From Candidatus Methanoperedens nitratireducens (GTDB lineage: Archaea > Halobacteriota > Methanosarcinia > Methanosarcinales > Methanoperedenaceae), in the NCBI GenBank assembly GCA_020724545.1, contig DYGR01000004.1:53218-95903 (forward strand): a stretch of DNA of 42,686 nucleotides, in the 5' to 3' direction. The notes beneath the pieces are model-generated. The model was not told the DNA's origin, searched no databases, and saw only the letters and a program-made list of their open reading frames with translations. Every line of letters starts with the position of its first letter. Within the stretch, counting starts at the first letter, position 1. A program made the translations under genes and the position numbers. Of the stretch, positions 8,028 through 14,908 are shown piece by piece.

Positions 8028-8920
8028 TATGCTGCAGCCTCCTTTTCTTCTTTATACGGACCGTATGTTTTCTTAGCATTATACTCTACCAGCCTGTTTG
8101 CGATAATCAGCAAAAGCACGATCATAAAGCCCACAATTACAGCACTCCACTCATATCCTATAACTGTCATGGGCCAGTTGCTCAAAAATACAACAAGACC
8201 AAGGGCGATCCCTGTTGCCGGACCTCCTAATTTAGCGCAGAACCAGACATTATCTATACTGTTCCTGAGCCCTGATTCCGCCCTCCTTACGATCCGCCCT
8301 GAAAGCGATGTATTGAGGCCGCATCCGAACTCACGGTTCTGGAATTCCCGCTCTGCTCCGTAGTGAACATCCCCGGCTGATGAACCGACTGCTCCTGCTG
8401 TTATTCCCCATATCAATGCCAGAAAGGGGATCGAGAACGGGTGTCCAAGTATGGTATACTGGATATACGCTAATGCCACAAGACAGAAATTCATAATGAA
8501 ATTATGCGCTATTATTGAGGGTGTGGTATATCTCATAATATCCATGTACAGGGGCTGCTTGAATCTGGTCTGGCTGGATACCCGGCCTGCGTACGAGGTT
8601 GTTGCAAAAATGCCCAGTACGATTGCACCTACAGTAGCGCCCAGTGCTATTGCTGTCAATACATTGAAATTAGCATTTAAAAACACTACAGTTACTGTAC
8701 CAGCTATCACTGCTGAAAGACCGTTGCTTACAGGCTCACCTGAGATTGCTTTATTATAGATTCTGTGCAGAAAATTCATCTGTGGGGCCAACTGCACCTG
8801 GGAATTCGGGTTGCTCTGGGAGCCAACATCGGATTCTAAATCCTCAAGGCATCCCGCAATCATAGCAAGCGCTCCCATGAGTGCCAGTACAGCCATGCCC
8901 ATGGTTAAATCTAATACCAT
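8027..8920 (-). CDS. mtrE: tetrahydromethanopterin S-methyltransferase subunit E
   Basis: 297 residues, first gene of the operon. MtrE is a multi-span membrane subunit that, with MtrC and MtrD, forms the ion path. The sequence has the N-terminal helix (MGMAVLALMGALAMIAGC), the acidic ESDVGSQSNPNSQVQLAPQMN loop and the AGDVHYGAEREFQNREFGCG loop typical of MtrE. A near-perfect ribosome site (AAAGGAGG) lies 9 bases upstream of ATG 8920. The gene order E-D-C-B-A-F-G-H is that of Methanosarcina-type operons, all on one transcript. Confidence 0.96.
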   Translation of the reverse strand: MVLDLTMGMAVLALMGALAMIAGCLEDLESDVGSQSNPNSQVQLAPQMNFLHRIYNKAISGEPVSNGLSAVIAGTVTVVFLNANFNVLTAIALGATVGAIVLGIFATTSYAGRVSSQTRFKQPLYMDIMRYTTPSIIAHNFIMNFCLVALAYIQYTILGHPFSIPFLALIWGITAGAVGSSAGDVHYGAEREFQNREFGCGLNTSLSGRIVRRAESGLRNSIDNVWFCAKLGGPATGIALGLVVFLSNWPMTVIGYEWSAVIVGFMIVLLLIIANRLVEYNAKKTYGPYKEEKEAAA

Positions 8921-8982
8921 TTATTATATCCTCCTTTATTAAAATTACTATTAAAGACCATAGAGACCAGTTTTTACTGAAC

Positions 8983-9005
8983 TACCTTATTATATATTAT
9001 AAACC
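8983..9005 (-). promoter_or_regulatory. mtr operon promoter (TATA region)
   Basis: On the minus strand the segment GGTTTATAATATATAATAAGG contains a long TATA element about 65-80 bases upstream of the mtrE start. This implies an untranslated leader of roughly 40-50 bases carrying the AAAGGAGG ribosome site. A leader with a strong ribosome site contrasts with the leaderless starts seen elsewhere in the window and suits a highly expressed operon. Confidence 0.55.
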
Positions 9006-9132
9006 TTTCCTTTTAGCTTATCTTCCGATGCGCAATTCTTTTGATCCAGCAGTTTTCTCTGGTAAGCAAGAGGAGTAAGATAAGCGGGAGGGGAGTGGGT
9101 GGTTTTGGTGGAAAAAAGAACCCGCTTATCTG

Positions 9133-9150
9133 GTTCGTTGTATAACGAAC
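9133..9150. promoter_or_regulatory. perfect palindrome upstream of the flippase-like gene, possible operator
   Basis: GTTCGTT-GTAT-AACGAAC, two 7-base arms and a 4-base spacer. It lies about 24 bases upstream of a TATA-like TTTAAATA (9174-9181), itself about 35 bases before ATG 9216. The placement just upstream of a promoter fits a dimeric regulator. It also lies ~215 bases from the mtrE start on the divergent side. Confidence 0.5.
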
Positions 9151-9215
9151 GAGTTTATCTTGGTATCCTATGTTTAAATAGTTTTCGCAACATAGGGGTT
9201 AGTAGGTATAATAAA

Positions 9216-10148
9216 ATGGTGAGGGGATTAATTAAATTTGGTATCGGTCTTGGCATTCTTTTATATTTAATATACTATTTTGACTTCAGGGCTATAATCA
9301 ACACCATCTCTCAAGCAGATCCTATTTTTATAATGCTAAGCCTGATGGTATATTCATTCACTTATTTAGTTTTGACCACACGATGGAGAATTATACTCTC
9401 CAATATGGGAATAATTATTCCTTTATATCCAGCCTATCGGATCCTGCTTGGTGGAGTACTTTTATCTGACCTGACCCCTTCCAGGCTGGGGGAGTTTGCA
9501 AGGCCGTATCTGGCAAGGCGGTATATGGACACAGCTTCTGGCTTTGCCTCGATTGTATTTGATAAGTATGTGGATGTCTCAACAATAGTATTCCTATCAG
9601 GCCTGGGATACATTTTATTTTATTTTAATGGAATGATAAGTCTGAGCTTCAGCTACATATATATATGGTTCTCGATCCTAATTCTGATATTCTTTTTTGT
9701 GTCAATAAGTCTATGGATTAGAAGAAGGCAAACGATCGATTTTTTAAGGAATGTATGTGTTTTTCTTCATGTGAGCCCTTTAAAAATTCTGGCTACATTT
9801 GATGAAAGCATGGGTAGAATTAATAATCCCATCAAGCTGTTTGTTTTATGTCTTTCCCTTACCATCCTCTCATGGGCGACCCAGGCTCTTCGTATCACCC
9901 TGATATCCAGTGCAATTGGCTACTCACCACCTTTTGTGTTTCTTATTCTCATGCTGCCGATTACTGCTGCCCTATCATTAATACCTGTATCCATATCAGG
10001 ACTGGGATTTGTTGAAGCAGGTGTTGCGGCTCTCCTATCGTTATTTGAAATTCCACTCTATGCCGGGATTTCAATTGCCCTTCTTGATCGTGGCATTACA
10101 TTCCTTTTTCATGTCGCTATTGGTTCAAAATACGCCATGGATCTGTAG
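9216..10148 (+). CDS. UPF0104 / lysylphosphatidylglycerol-synthase-TM-like flippase family membrane protein
   Basis: 310 residues if started at ATG 9216. An in-frame upstream start at 9099 exists, but a palindrome and a TATA-like box lie inside that extension, so the later start is preferred. The protein is an integral membrane protein with about eight hydrophobic helices. It carries family features: LTTRWRIIL after the second helix, GGVLLSDLTPSRLGEFARPYLARR, SIVFDKYVDVSTI, and a SISGLGFVEAGVAALL segment followed by DRGITFLFHV. This family includes the membrane half of MprF and archaeal relatives probably involved in lipid or lipid-linked sugar flipping. It is convergent with the PPOX-like gene (12 bases apart). 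Its closeness to inositol-phosphate genes hints at lipid or solute chemistry, but this is inference. Confidence 0.75.
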   Translation: MVRGLIKFGIGLGILLYLIYYFDFRAIINTISQADPIFIMLSLMVYSFTYLVLTTRWRIILSNMGIIIPLYPAYRILLGGVLLSDLTPSRLGEFARPYLARRYMDTASGFASIVFDKYVDVSTIVFLSGLGYILFYFNGMISLSFSYIYIWFSILILIFFFVSISLWIRRRQTIDFLRNVCVFLHVSPLKILATFDESMGRINNPIKLFVLCLSLTILSWATQALRITLISSAIGYSPPFVFLILMLPITAALSLIPVSISGLGFVEAGVAALLSLFEIPLYAGISIALLDRGITFLFHVAIGSKYAMDL

Positions 10149-10160
10149 CAGACTGAACTA

Positions 10161-10640
10161 TCAGGTTTTGCTCTTCAGGCCTATGATATCTCTGACATCC
10201 ACAAGCTTCCAGATGTGGGTATTATCTTCACTGGTGATGGTCTCGATCGGGTCCTCAGGTGAATGACCGATAGCAACCATAATGTTTTTTGAGATATTTT
10301 TATCCTTGATCAGGCGAACAAACTTTTCCCGAACAGCTTTTTTCTCTCTGGCGTCTTTTACTTCAACAAGGCGCCCTGTCAGGACTACAAAAGAATAATT
10401 CGAGAGATCCTGGCTATATTTTTCTACCTCTACAGAAACATACGGATTCTGCTTGAAATATTTAATCTTTCTACCATACTTTGTTGAGAGGAAATAAATG
10501 AAATTCTTATCAAAAATATATAAAAATGGTGCAATATATGGATATTCCTCGCCTTTAAAGGCAATTCTGGAAATATGTTGTTCTGAGATTAATCGGTCAT
10601 ATTCCTCTTTCTCCATCTTTGGAATCTTTATTATTTCCAT
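10161..10640 (-). CDS. pyridoxamine 5'-phosphate oxidase-like FMN-binding protein
   Basis: 159 residues with the split-barrel flavin fold of the PPOX/NimA group. It has an N-terminal helix (EKEEYDRLISEQHISRIAF), the strand pair EEYPYIAPFLYIFDKNFIYFLS with a TKYGRKIKYFKQNPYVSVEVE cofactor-side loop, and SFVVLTGRLVEV. Such proteins bind FMN (or F420/heme in relatives) and reduce small molecules. The exact substrate cannot be told. The TATA region for this gene lies in the 450-base spacer upstream. It stands alone, convergent with the flippase-like gene. Confidence 0.8.
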   Translation of the reverse strand: MEIIKIPKMEKEEYDRLISEQHISRIAFKGEEYPYIAPFLYIFDKNFIYFLSTKYGRKIKYFKQNPYVSVEVEKYSQDLSNYSFVVLTGRLVEVKDAREKKAVREKFVRLIKDKNISKNIMVAIGHSPEDPIETITSEDNTHIWKLVDVRDIIGLKSKT

Positions 10641-11098
10641 AAAACCCCGCCGCTTATTATTTTAATAAATCTTTACCATATCTATATTTGGTTAAAGCCT
10701 CACTCCAATATATGATTTTGACTTTATTCTTTATAAAAGTTAGGTCTATAGTGAGTCCATTCAATAATTAAACGGGATAACAGGATTAGGTAATATCCTG
10801 CAAACCATGACCTGTTTGTATTAATTGAACTTGTACGATTTCATATAAGTGAGCCGCAGAGACATTATCACGATAAACATAGTTAAGAAATCCTGATTAT
10901 AACCTCTGTGTTCTCTGTGCCTCAGTGGCAAGTTTTTTATGAAGTCACAGAGACGCAGAGGCACAGAGCGCGACAAGATAAGCATCTAAAAAAACATTAT
11001 TGGGCGAACCAAAAACACAGAAGTTATTTATAGAACTGAAACCTATAGATATATGATACTGCTCATTTTAAGCCAGTACATTTGATGAGGTGATCAGA
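10641..11098. other. 450-base divergent intergenic region with promoters and repeat
   Basis: The region separates the PPOX-like gene (minus) and the inositol phosphate synthase gene (plus). A plus-strand TATA-like TTATTTATAG lies near 11023-11032, with a ribosome site GAGGTGATC at 11087-11095 for the start at 11099. An interspersed-type inverted repeat lies at 10913-10968 (separate entry). No convincing small gene was found. Confidence 0.5.
10913..10968. repeat. CTCTGTG-type inverted repeat
   Basis: CTCTGTGCCTC (10913-10923) is repeated in inverted orientation as GAGGCACAGAG (10958-10968), with related CTCTGTG/CACAGAG words in between and just before. This leaves a hairpin-capable element in non-coding DNA. 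Similar CTCTGTG-rich repeats are, from memory, scattered in many environmental prokaryote genomes, so this may be one copy of a dispersed family. Confidence 0.6.
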
Positions 11099-12247
11099 GT
11101 GGGTAAAATAAAACTAGCGATAGTTGGCATAGGAAATTGCTGTAGCTCTTTGATTCAGGGAATAGAATATTACTCCAATATCAATACTGAGGATTGTATC
11201 GGCCTGATGCACTATGATATAGGGGGATACAGGCCGGGTGATATTCAGGTAGTAGCAGCTTTCGATATCGATAAAAGGAAGGTAGGAAAAGATCTTGGAG
11301 ATGCCATATTTGCAAAACCAAACTGCACAAAAGTATTCTATCCAGATCTGCCAGAATTTGGGGTTGAAGTAAAGATGGGGCATGTTCTGGACGGGGTATC
11401 TCCTCATATGGTGGATTACTCTGAGGACAGGATTTTCATGGTGGCTGATAATGAGCCCTGTTATGTTGCAAAAGAACTGGAGAGCTGTGGGGCAGATATT
11501 CTGGTGAATTATCTTCCAGTAGGCTCTGATGAAGCAACAAAGTTCTATGCACAGGCAGCAATGGATGCAGGTACTGGATTTGTCAACTGTATGCCAGTGT
11601 TCATTGCCTCAGATAAGAGCTGGGCAAAAAAATTCGAGGAAAAGAATCTGCCAGTAGTTGGCGATGATATCAAATCCCAGTTTGGCGCTACCATCGTCCA
11701 CCGCACACTGGCCAATCTAATGAGGGACAGAGGTGTTCAACTGGTTAAGACATATCAACTCAACACTGGTGGAAATACGGACTTTTTGAATATGCTCCAT
11801 CGAGAGAGACTTAAATCCAAGAAAATATCCAAGACAGAGGCTGTTCAATCTGTTCTGGATGTGCCGCTGGCGCCTGATAATATACATATCGGGCCCAGTG
11901 ATTATGTTCCATGGCAAAATGATAACAAACTGTGCTTCTTGCACATGGAGGGCCGGATCTTTGGAGATGTTCCAATTAACCTTGAACTGCGGCTCTCGGT
12001 TGAGGACTCCCCTAACAGTGCAGGGTCAGCCATAGACGCCATACGGGTATGCAAGCTTGCCCTGGATCGGGGAATAGGCGGGCCACTGAAAGAAATATCT
12101 GCCTATACCATGAAACATCCACCGATACAGTATAGAGATGACGTTGCCAGAGCGATGGTTGAAGCCTTTATCGATCAATATAAGGAGATCTCAAATGAGA
12201 GCATTGATACTGGCAGCAGGGAGAGGAAGTCGGCTACATCAGCCTGA
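11099..12247 (+). CDS. ino1: myo-inositol-1-phosphate synthase
   Basis: 382 residues. The enzyme converts glucose 6-phosphate to L-myo-inositol 1-phosphate using NAD. It shows the N-terminal Rossmann segment (KIKLAIVGIGNCCSSLIQGIEYY) and conserved family blocks (VAAFDIDKRKVGKDL, NCMPVFIASD, VVGDDIKSQFGATIVHRTLA, TYQLNTGGNTDFLNM, KKISKTEAV, GPSDYVPWQNDNK). The GTG at 11099 is preferred over the GTG at 11090. The sequence GAGGTGATC, complementary to the 16S tail, spans 11087-11095 at the right spacing for 11099 but would overlap 11090. Its 3' end overlaps the next gene by 53 bases, so the product probably feeds directly into the nucleotidyl transfer step encoded there. Confidence 0.93.
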   Translation: MGKIKLAIVGIGNCCSSLIQGIEYYSNINTEDCIGLMHYDIGGYRPGDIQVVAAFDIDKRKVGKDLGDAIFAKPNCTKVFYPDLPEFGVEVKMGHVLDGVSPHMVDYSEDRIFMVADNEPCYVAKELESCGADILVNYLPVGSDEATKFYAQAAMDAGTGFVNCMPVFIASDKSWAKKFEEKNLPVVGDDIKSQFGATIVHRTLANLMRDRGVQLVKTYQLNTGGNTDFLNMLHRERLKSKKISKTEAVQSVLDVPLAPDNIHIGPSDYVPWQNDNKLCFLHMEGRIFGDVPINLELRLSVEDSPNSAGSAIDAIRVCKLALDRGIGGPLKEISAYTMKHPPIQYRDDVARAMVEAFIDQYKEISNESIDTGSRERKSATSA

Positions 12248-13487
12248 ACCAAAGCCCCTTACTCCCCTGCTTGGTTTAACCCTTATTGAGAGAATTATTT
12301 TTTCCTTAAAGCAGAAGGGAATAGCGGAAGCAGTAATTGTAACAGGTTACCGGAGTAGTGAAATCATTGAAAAATTAAAGGAGAGAAAAACTGGTATCAA
12401 GTTAACCTTTGTTGAAAATCCAGATTGGGAAAAAGGGAATGGTGTATCGGCCCTGAGAGCAAAATCTATTCTGGAAAATGAGGACTTCCTTCTCCTGATG
12501 GGCGATCATCTCTTTGAGCCTGATATTCTCGAGCCTGTATCAAAGAAGCATGATAATGATAAAACTGCTGTATGGATAGATAGAGATCTGAATAGTGTGT
12601 TTGATCTTGAGGATGCCACAAAGATTCAGATCGAAGATGGCGTGCCAGTAGAGATAGGGAAAAACCTTGAAAACTATGATGCAGTGGATTGCGGTATCTT
12701 CTACTGTACCCGCGAGATATTTACTGCCCTTGGGAGAACAGTCTCAGAAGGAAAATACCAGCTCACTGATGCTATCCAGTATCTGATATATAAAGGTAGA
12801 CTGGATATAAGAGATGTAACAGGAAGATTCTGGATAGATATAGATACCGAGAAAAGCCTGAAATATGCAAAACAGCGGTTGCTTGATAGCCTATCAAAGC
12901 CAACTGATGGAATAATCTCACGTTTACTTAACAGGCGAATCTCAAAACATATAACGCGCCAGCTTGTGGAAACTGATATTACCCCGAACATGGTATCTAT
13001 AATTGCTTTTCTATTAATTGTTTTCTCATCGGTGTTTTTTGCACTTGGTGAATGGGTGTATCTTTTAATCGGAGGCATTCTGGTTCAGTTCTCATCCATT
13101 CTAGATGGCTGTGATGGAGAGATTGCAAGACTTAGATTCACTGGATCCAGATATGGTGCTTTTCTTGATTCTATCCTGGATAGATATGCTGATTCGCTGA
13201 TCATATTCGGGCTGGCATATGGATACTGGACTCACAATGAAGGTTTTTTAGTATGGGCTCTGGGTTTTTTTGCTCTAATAGGCGTGTTTGTTTTTAGCTA
13301 TACCAACGCCAGGTATGAAGCAATTTTTGAGAGCTCTGAATCAAGAGGAATACCGCTTCGACGGGACATGAGACTGTTTATATTGGCTATAGGTGCCATT
13401 ACCAATCAGATCCTGATAACATTTTTAGTTCTATCGGTTCTTACGAATCTTGAGGTTATGAGGCGAACAGTGATCACCCGTCACTAA
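12195..13487 (+). CDS. bifunctional inositol-1-phosphate cytidylyltransferase / di-myo-inositol-phosphate-phosphate synthase (IPCT-DIPPS)
   Basis: 430 residues, two domains. Residues 1-230 are a nucleotidyltransferase (ALILAAGRGSRL, PKPLTPLLG, LLMGDHLF) that would make CDP-inositol from CTP and inositol 1-phosphate. Residues ~240-430 are a membrane CDP-alcohol phosphotransferase with the full signature DGx2ARx8Gx3Dx3D (starting DGEIAR) and several helices. It would join CDP-inositol to a second inositol phosphate. This fusion is known for di-myo-inositol phosphate synthesis, a compatible solute mostly of hyperthermophiles. A link to inositol lipids is the alternative. ATG 12195 follows a clear AAGGAGATC ribosome site, whereas the longer frame from 12138 lacks one. 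The overlap with ino1 supports one operon. Confidence 0.88.
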   Translation: MRALILAAGRGSRLHQPEPKPLTPLLGLTLIERIIFSLKQKGIAEAVIVTGYRSSEIIEKLKERKTGIKLTFVENPDWEKGNGVSALRAKSILENEDFLLLMGDHLFEPDILEPVSKKHDNDKTAVWIDRDLNSVFDLEDATKIQIEDGVPVEIGKNLENYDAVDCGIFYCTREIFTALGRTVSEGKYQLTDAIQYLIYKGRLDIRDVTGRFWIDIDTEKSLKYAKQRLLDSLSKPTDGIISRLLNRRISKHITRQLVETDITPNMVSIIAFLLIVFSSVFFALGEWVYLLIGGILVQFSSILDGCDGEIARLRFTGSRYGAFLDSILDRYADSLIIFGLAYGYWTHNEGFLVWALGFFALIGVFVFSYTNARYEAIFESSESRGIPLRRDMRLFILAIGAITNQILITFLVLSVLTNLEVMRRTVITRH

Positions 13488-13499
13488 AATAGTAGGAGG

Positions 13500-13555
13500 A
13501 TAGTGGGCAGAAGGGGATTATGGTGGTGTAAAAAAGTTTATTTTCTGCCCACTAT
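13500..13555. terminator. 13-base perfect inverted repeat after the DIP operon
   Basis: ATAGTGGGCAGAA (13500-13512) pairs perfectly with TTCTGCCCACTAT (13543-13555) across a 30-base loop, starting 12 bases after the stop codon of the preceding gene. It may be a transcript-end hairpin or the remains of a small mobile element with terminal inverted repeats. No strong T-tract follows, so the terminator label is tentative. Confidence 0.5.
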
Positions 13556-13862
13556 TAGTTCGTATAAATGCGAATGCAATATATATAATTTACGCCTTGT
13601 GCATGGCTGGAGTTCTTAGTAATGTTAAGAGGCTTGCAAACGTTATCGGTAGCGTAGGCTATCTAAAAACAGGCTAAAATTGAGGATATTTTGATGAAAT
13701 TGAGGATAATTATGGAGAATTTAAGTGAAAAAAATGAGAAGTTGTATTGTTGTTTGGTTGTGTTAAAGTACCTGTCCTGTGAGTAATCTACTTTACAAGA
13801 GCATCGCAAGGAATCCACCACCCGCCGGAGTGCACCGCCAATGGGCACAGCTTAAGACAACC
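13556..13862. other. intergenic stretch, nothing clear
   Basis: About 300 bases with no gene that can be supported. The one minus-strand open frame (13663-13848) is low-complexity and lacks a start signal. The stretch contains a short AT-rich segment with repeated TTGAGGATA words (13679-13712), possibly a local duplication. Confidence 0.4.
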
Positions 13863-14114
13863 TCAATAATAACGATAATACAGAGCTATTGCCACTATCA
13901 GAGTTATAAAAGACACAGTATTGGCTGCAATAATAATGATATCCCTGAGATGGATACCATATAGAGCCCACAGGAGAACACCTGCGCTGAACTGGAACAA
14001 AGTAACAATGCTTACATCCTTAGCAGATTTGCTCCTGTACATTTTGATTATCTGCGGTACGAATCCGAAAGTTGTTAGCAGTGCAGCTGTAACTCCTACT
14101 ATATACCATTCCAT
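13863..14114 (-). CDS. SemiSWEET-type small transporter (PQ-loop)
   Basis: 83 residues with three membrane helices, the size of a bacterial/archaeal SemiSWEET, which dimerises to move sugars or similar solutes. Diagnostic features are TTFGFVPQIIKMYRSKSAKDVS (PQ motif after helix 1), FQFSAGVLLWALYGIHLRD in helix 2, and an Asn in IAANTVSFITLIVAIALYY of helix 3. A TATA element at 14136-14146 lies ~25 bases upstream of ATG 14114, which suggests a leaderless transcript. It is divergent from the SWIM gene. The substrate is unknown. Confidence 0.88.
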   Translation of the reverse strand: MEWYIVGVTAALLTTFGFVPQIIKMYRSKSAKDVSIVTLFQFSAGVLLWALYGIHLRDIIIIAANTVSFITLIVAIALYYRYY

Positions 14115-14135
14115 AATTCTGGCTCATGACTCTTG

Positions 14136-14146
14136 CTATATATAAA
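14136..14146. promoter_or_regulatory. shared bidirectional TATA element
   Basis: CTATATATAAA is nearly symmetrical. It lies about 20-30 bases from the start codons of both divergent genes (SemiSWEET ATG 14114 on minus, SWIM protein ATG 14163 on plus). With an archaeal TATA-to-start distance near 25 bases, both transcripts would be leaderless and would compete for one TBP site. Confidence 0.6.
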
Positions 14147-14162
14147 GCTGATTCGAAACCTA

Positions 14163-14846
14163 ATGCCCACGTTCGTGCAGGTCAAAGCGCTGGGTAAAAG
14201 TTATTCAGTGAGCATAGAGATAAAACAACTTACAGATGAGGCATGGAGCCGGATTACCGAGGAGATGTCCCAGAAAGCCATATTTGCGGCAAAACTGCTT
14301 GCTGGCGAGATGCCGCAGAACATAGAGGAAGCCTTTGATGCAGCAGGCATGTCGCTCTTTCCCGAATCCTCAAAAGATATCAAGACAGACTGTTCGTGCC
14401 CTGATAGCGCTAATCCCTGTAAACACATAGCAGCTGTTTATTATATTCTGGCAGAGGAATTTGACCGCGACCCTTTCATGCTTTTTAAACTTCGAGGAAG
14501 GACAAAGGATGATACTACTGTATCACTTCGCAAAAAACGTACAGCAGGTACGCAAAGCCCCCCTCTGCCTGAAGTACTCCCAACATCAACCCTAACCTGT
14601 GAGGCGCCAGAACAAAAAGAAGCACCTTTATCAATCGATGATTTCTGGTCAGGAAAGGAGACTGAATCTTTTTCAGTGAATATATCCCCGCCCGATGTAT
14701 CTGCGGCAATCATAAAACGATTGGGAACGCCGCAATTCTGGGATAGCAAGGAGGATTTCAGTAAGAAAATGGGCGGCTATTACGAAAAGATTAGTAAGCA
14801 TGCCATAAAAGCTGCATACACGGTACAGACTGTACAGAAGAGCTAG
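14163..14846 (+). CDS. SWIM zinc-finger protein, short form
   Basis: 227 residues. The SWIM motif CxCx6CxH is present (Cys77, Cys79, Cys86, His88, in DCSCPDSANPCKH). It is preceded by the family segment WSRITEEMSQKAIFAAKLLAGEMPQNIEEAF and followed by FDRDPFMLFKLRGR. SWIM proteins of this kind bind zinc and are often encoded next to SNF2-like helicases. No helicase is seen here. Relative to longer bacterial homologues I recall, ~50 N-terminal residues are missing: the protein starts directly at the second strand (VQVKALGKSYSV). The TATA box 20-27 bases upstream of ATG 14163 supports this as the real, leaderless start, so it is probably a natural short form. The role is unknown. Confidence 0.8.
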   Translation: MPTFVQVKALGKSYSVSIEIKQLTDEAWSRITEEMSQKAIFAAKLLAGEMPQNIEEAFDAAGMSLFPESSKDIKTDCSCPDSANPCKHIAAVYYILAEEFDRDPFMLFKLRGRTKDDTTVSLRKKRTAGTQSPPLPEVLPTSTLTCEAPEQKEAPLSIDDFWSGKETESFSVNISPPDVSAAIIKRLGTPQFWDSKEDFSKKMGGYYEKISKHAIKAAYTVQTVQKS

Positions 14847-14908
14847 TTTATCCGATTGCGCTACGTGGTGAATAATTAACCATTTTTCCTAATTCTTATT
14901 CATCATTA

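Noticed and set aside
13663..13848. Minus-strand 61-aa frame between the DIP operon and SemiSWEET
   Set aside because: It has low complexity, no start signal and no similarity to known families that I can see.
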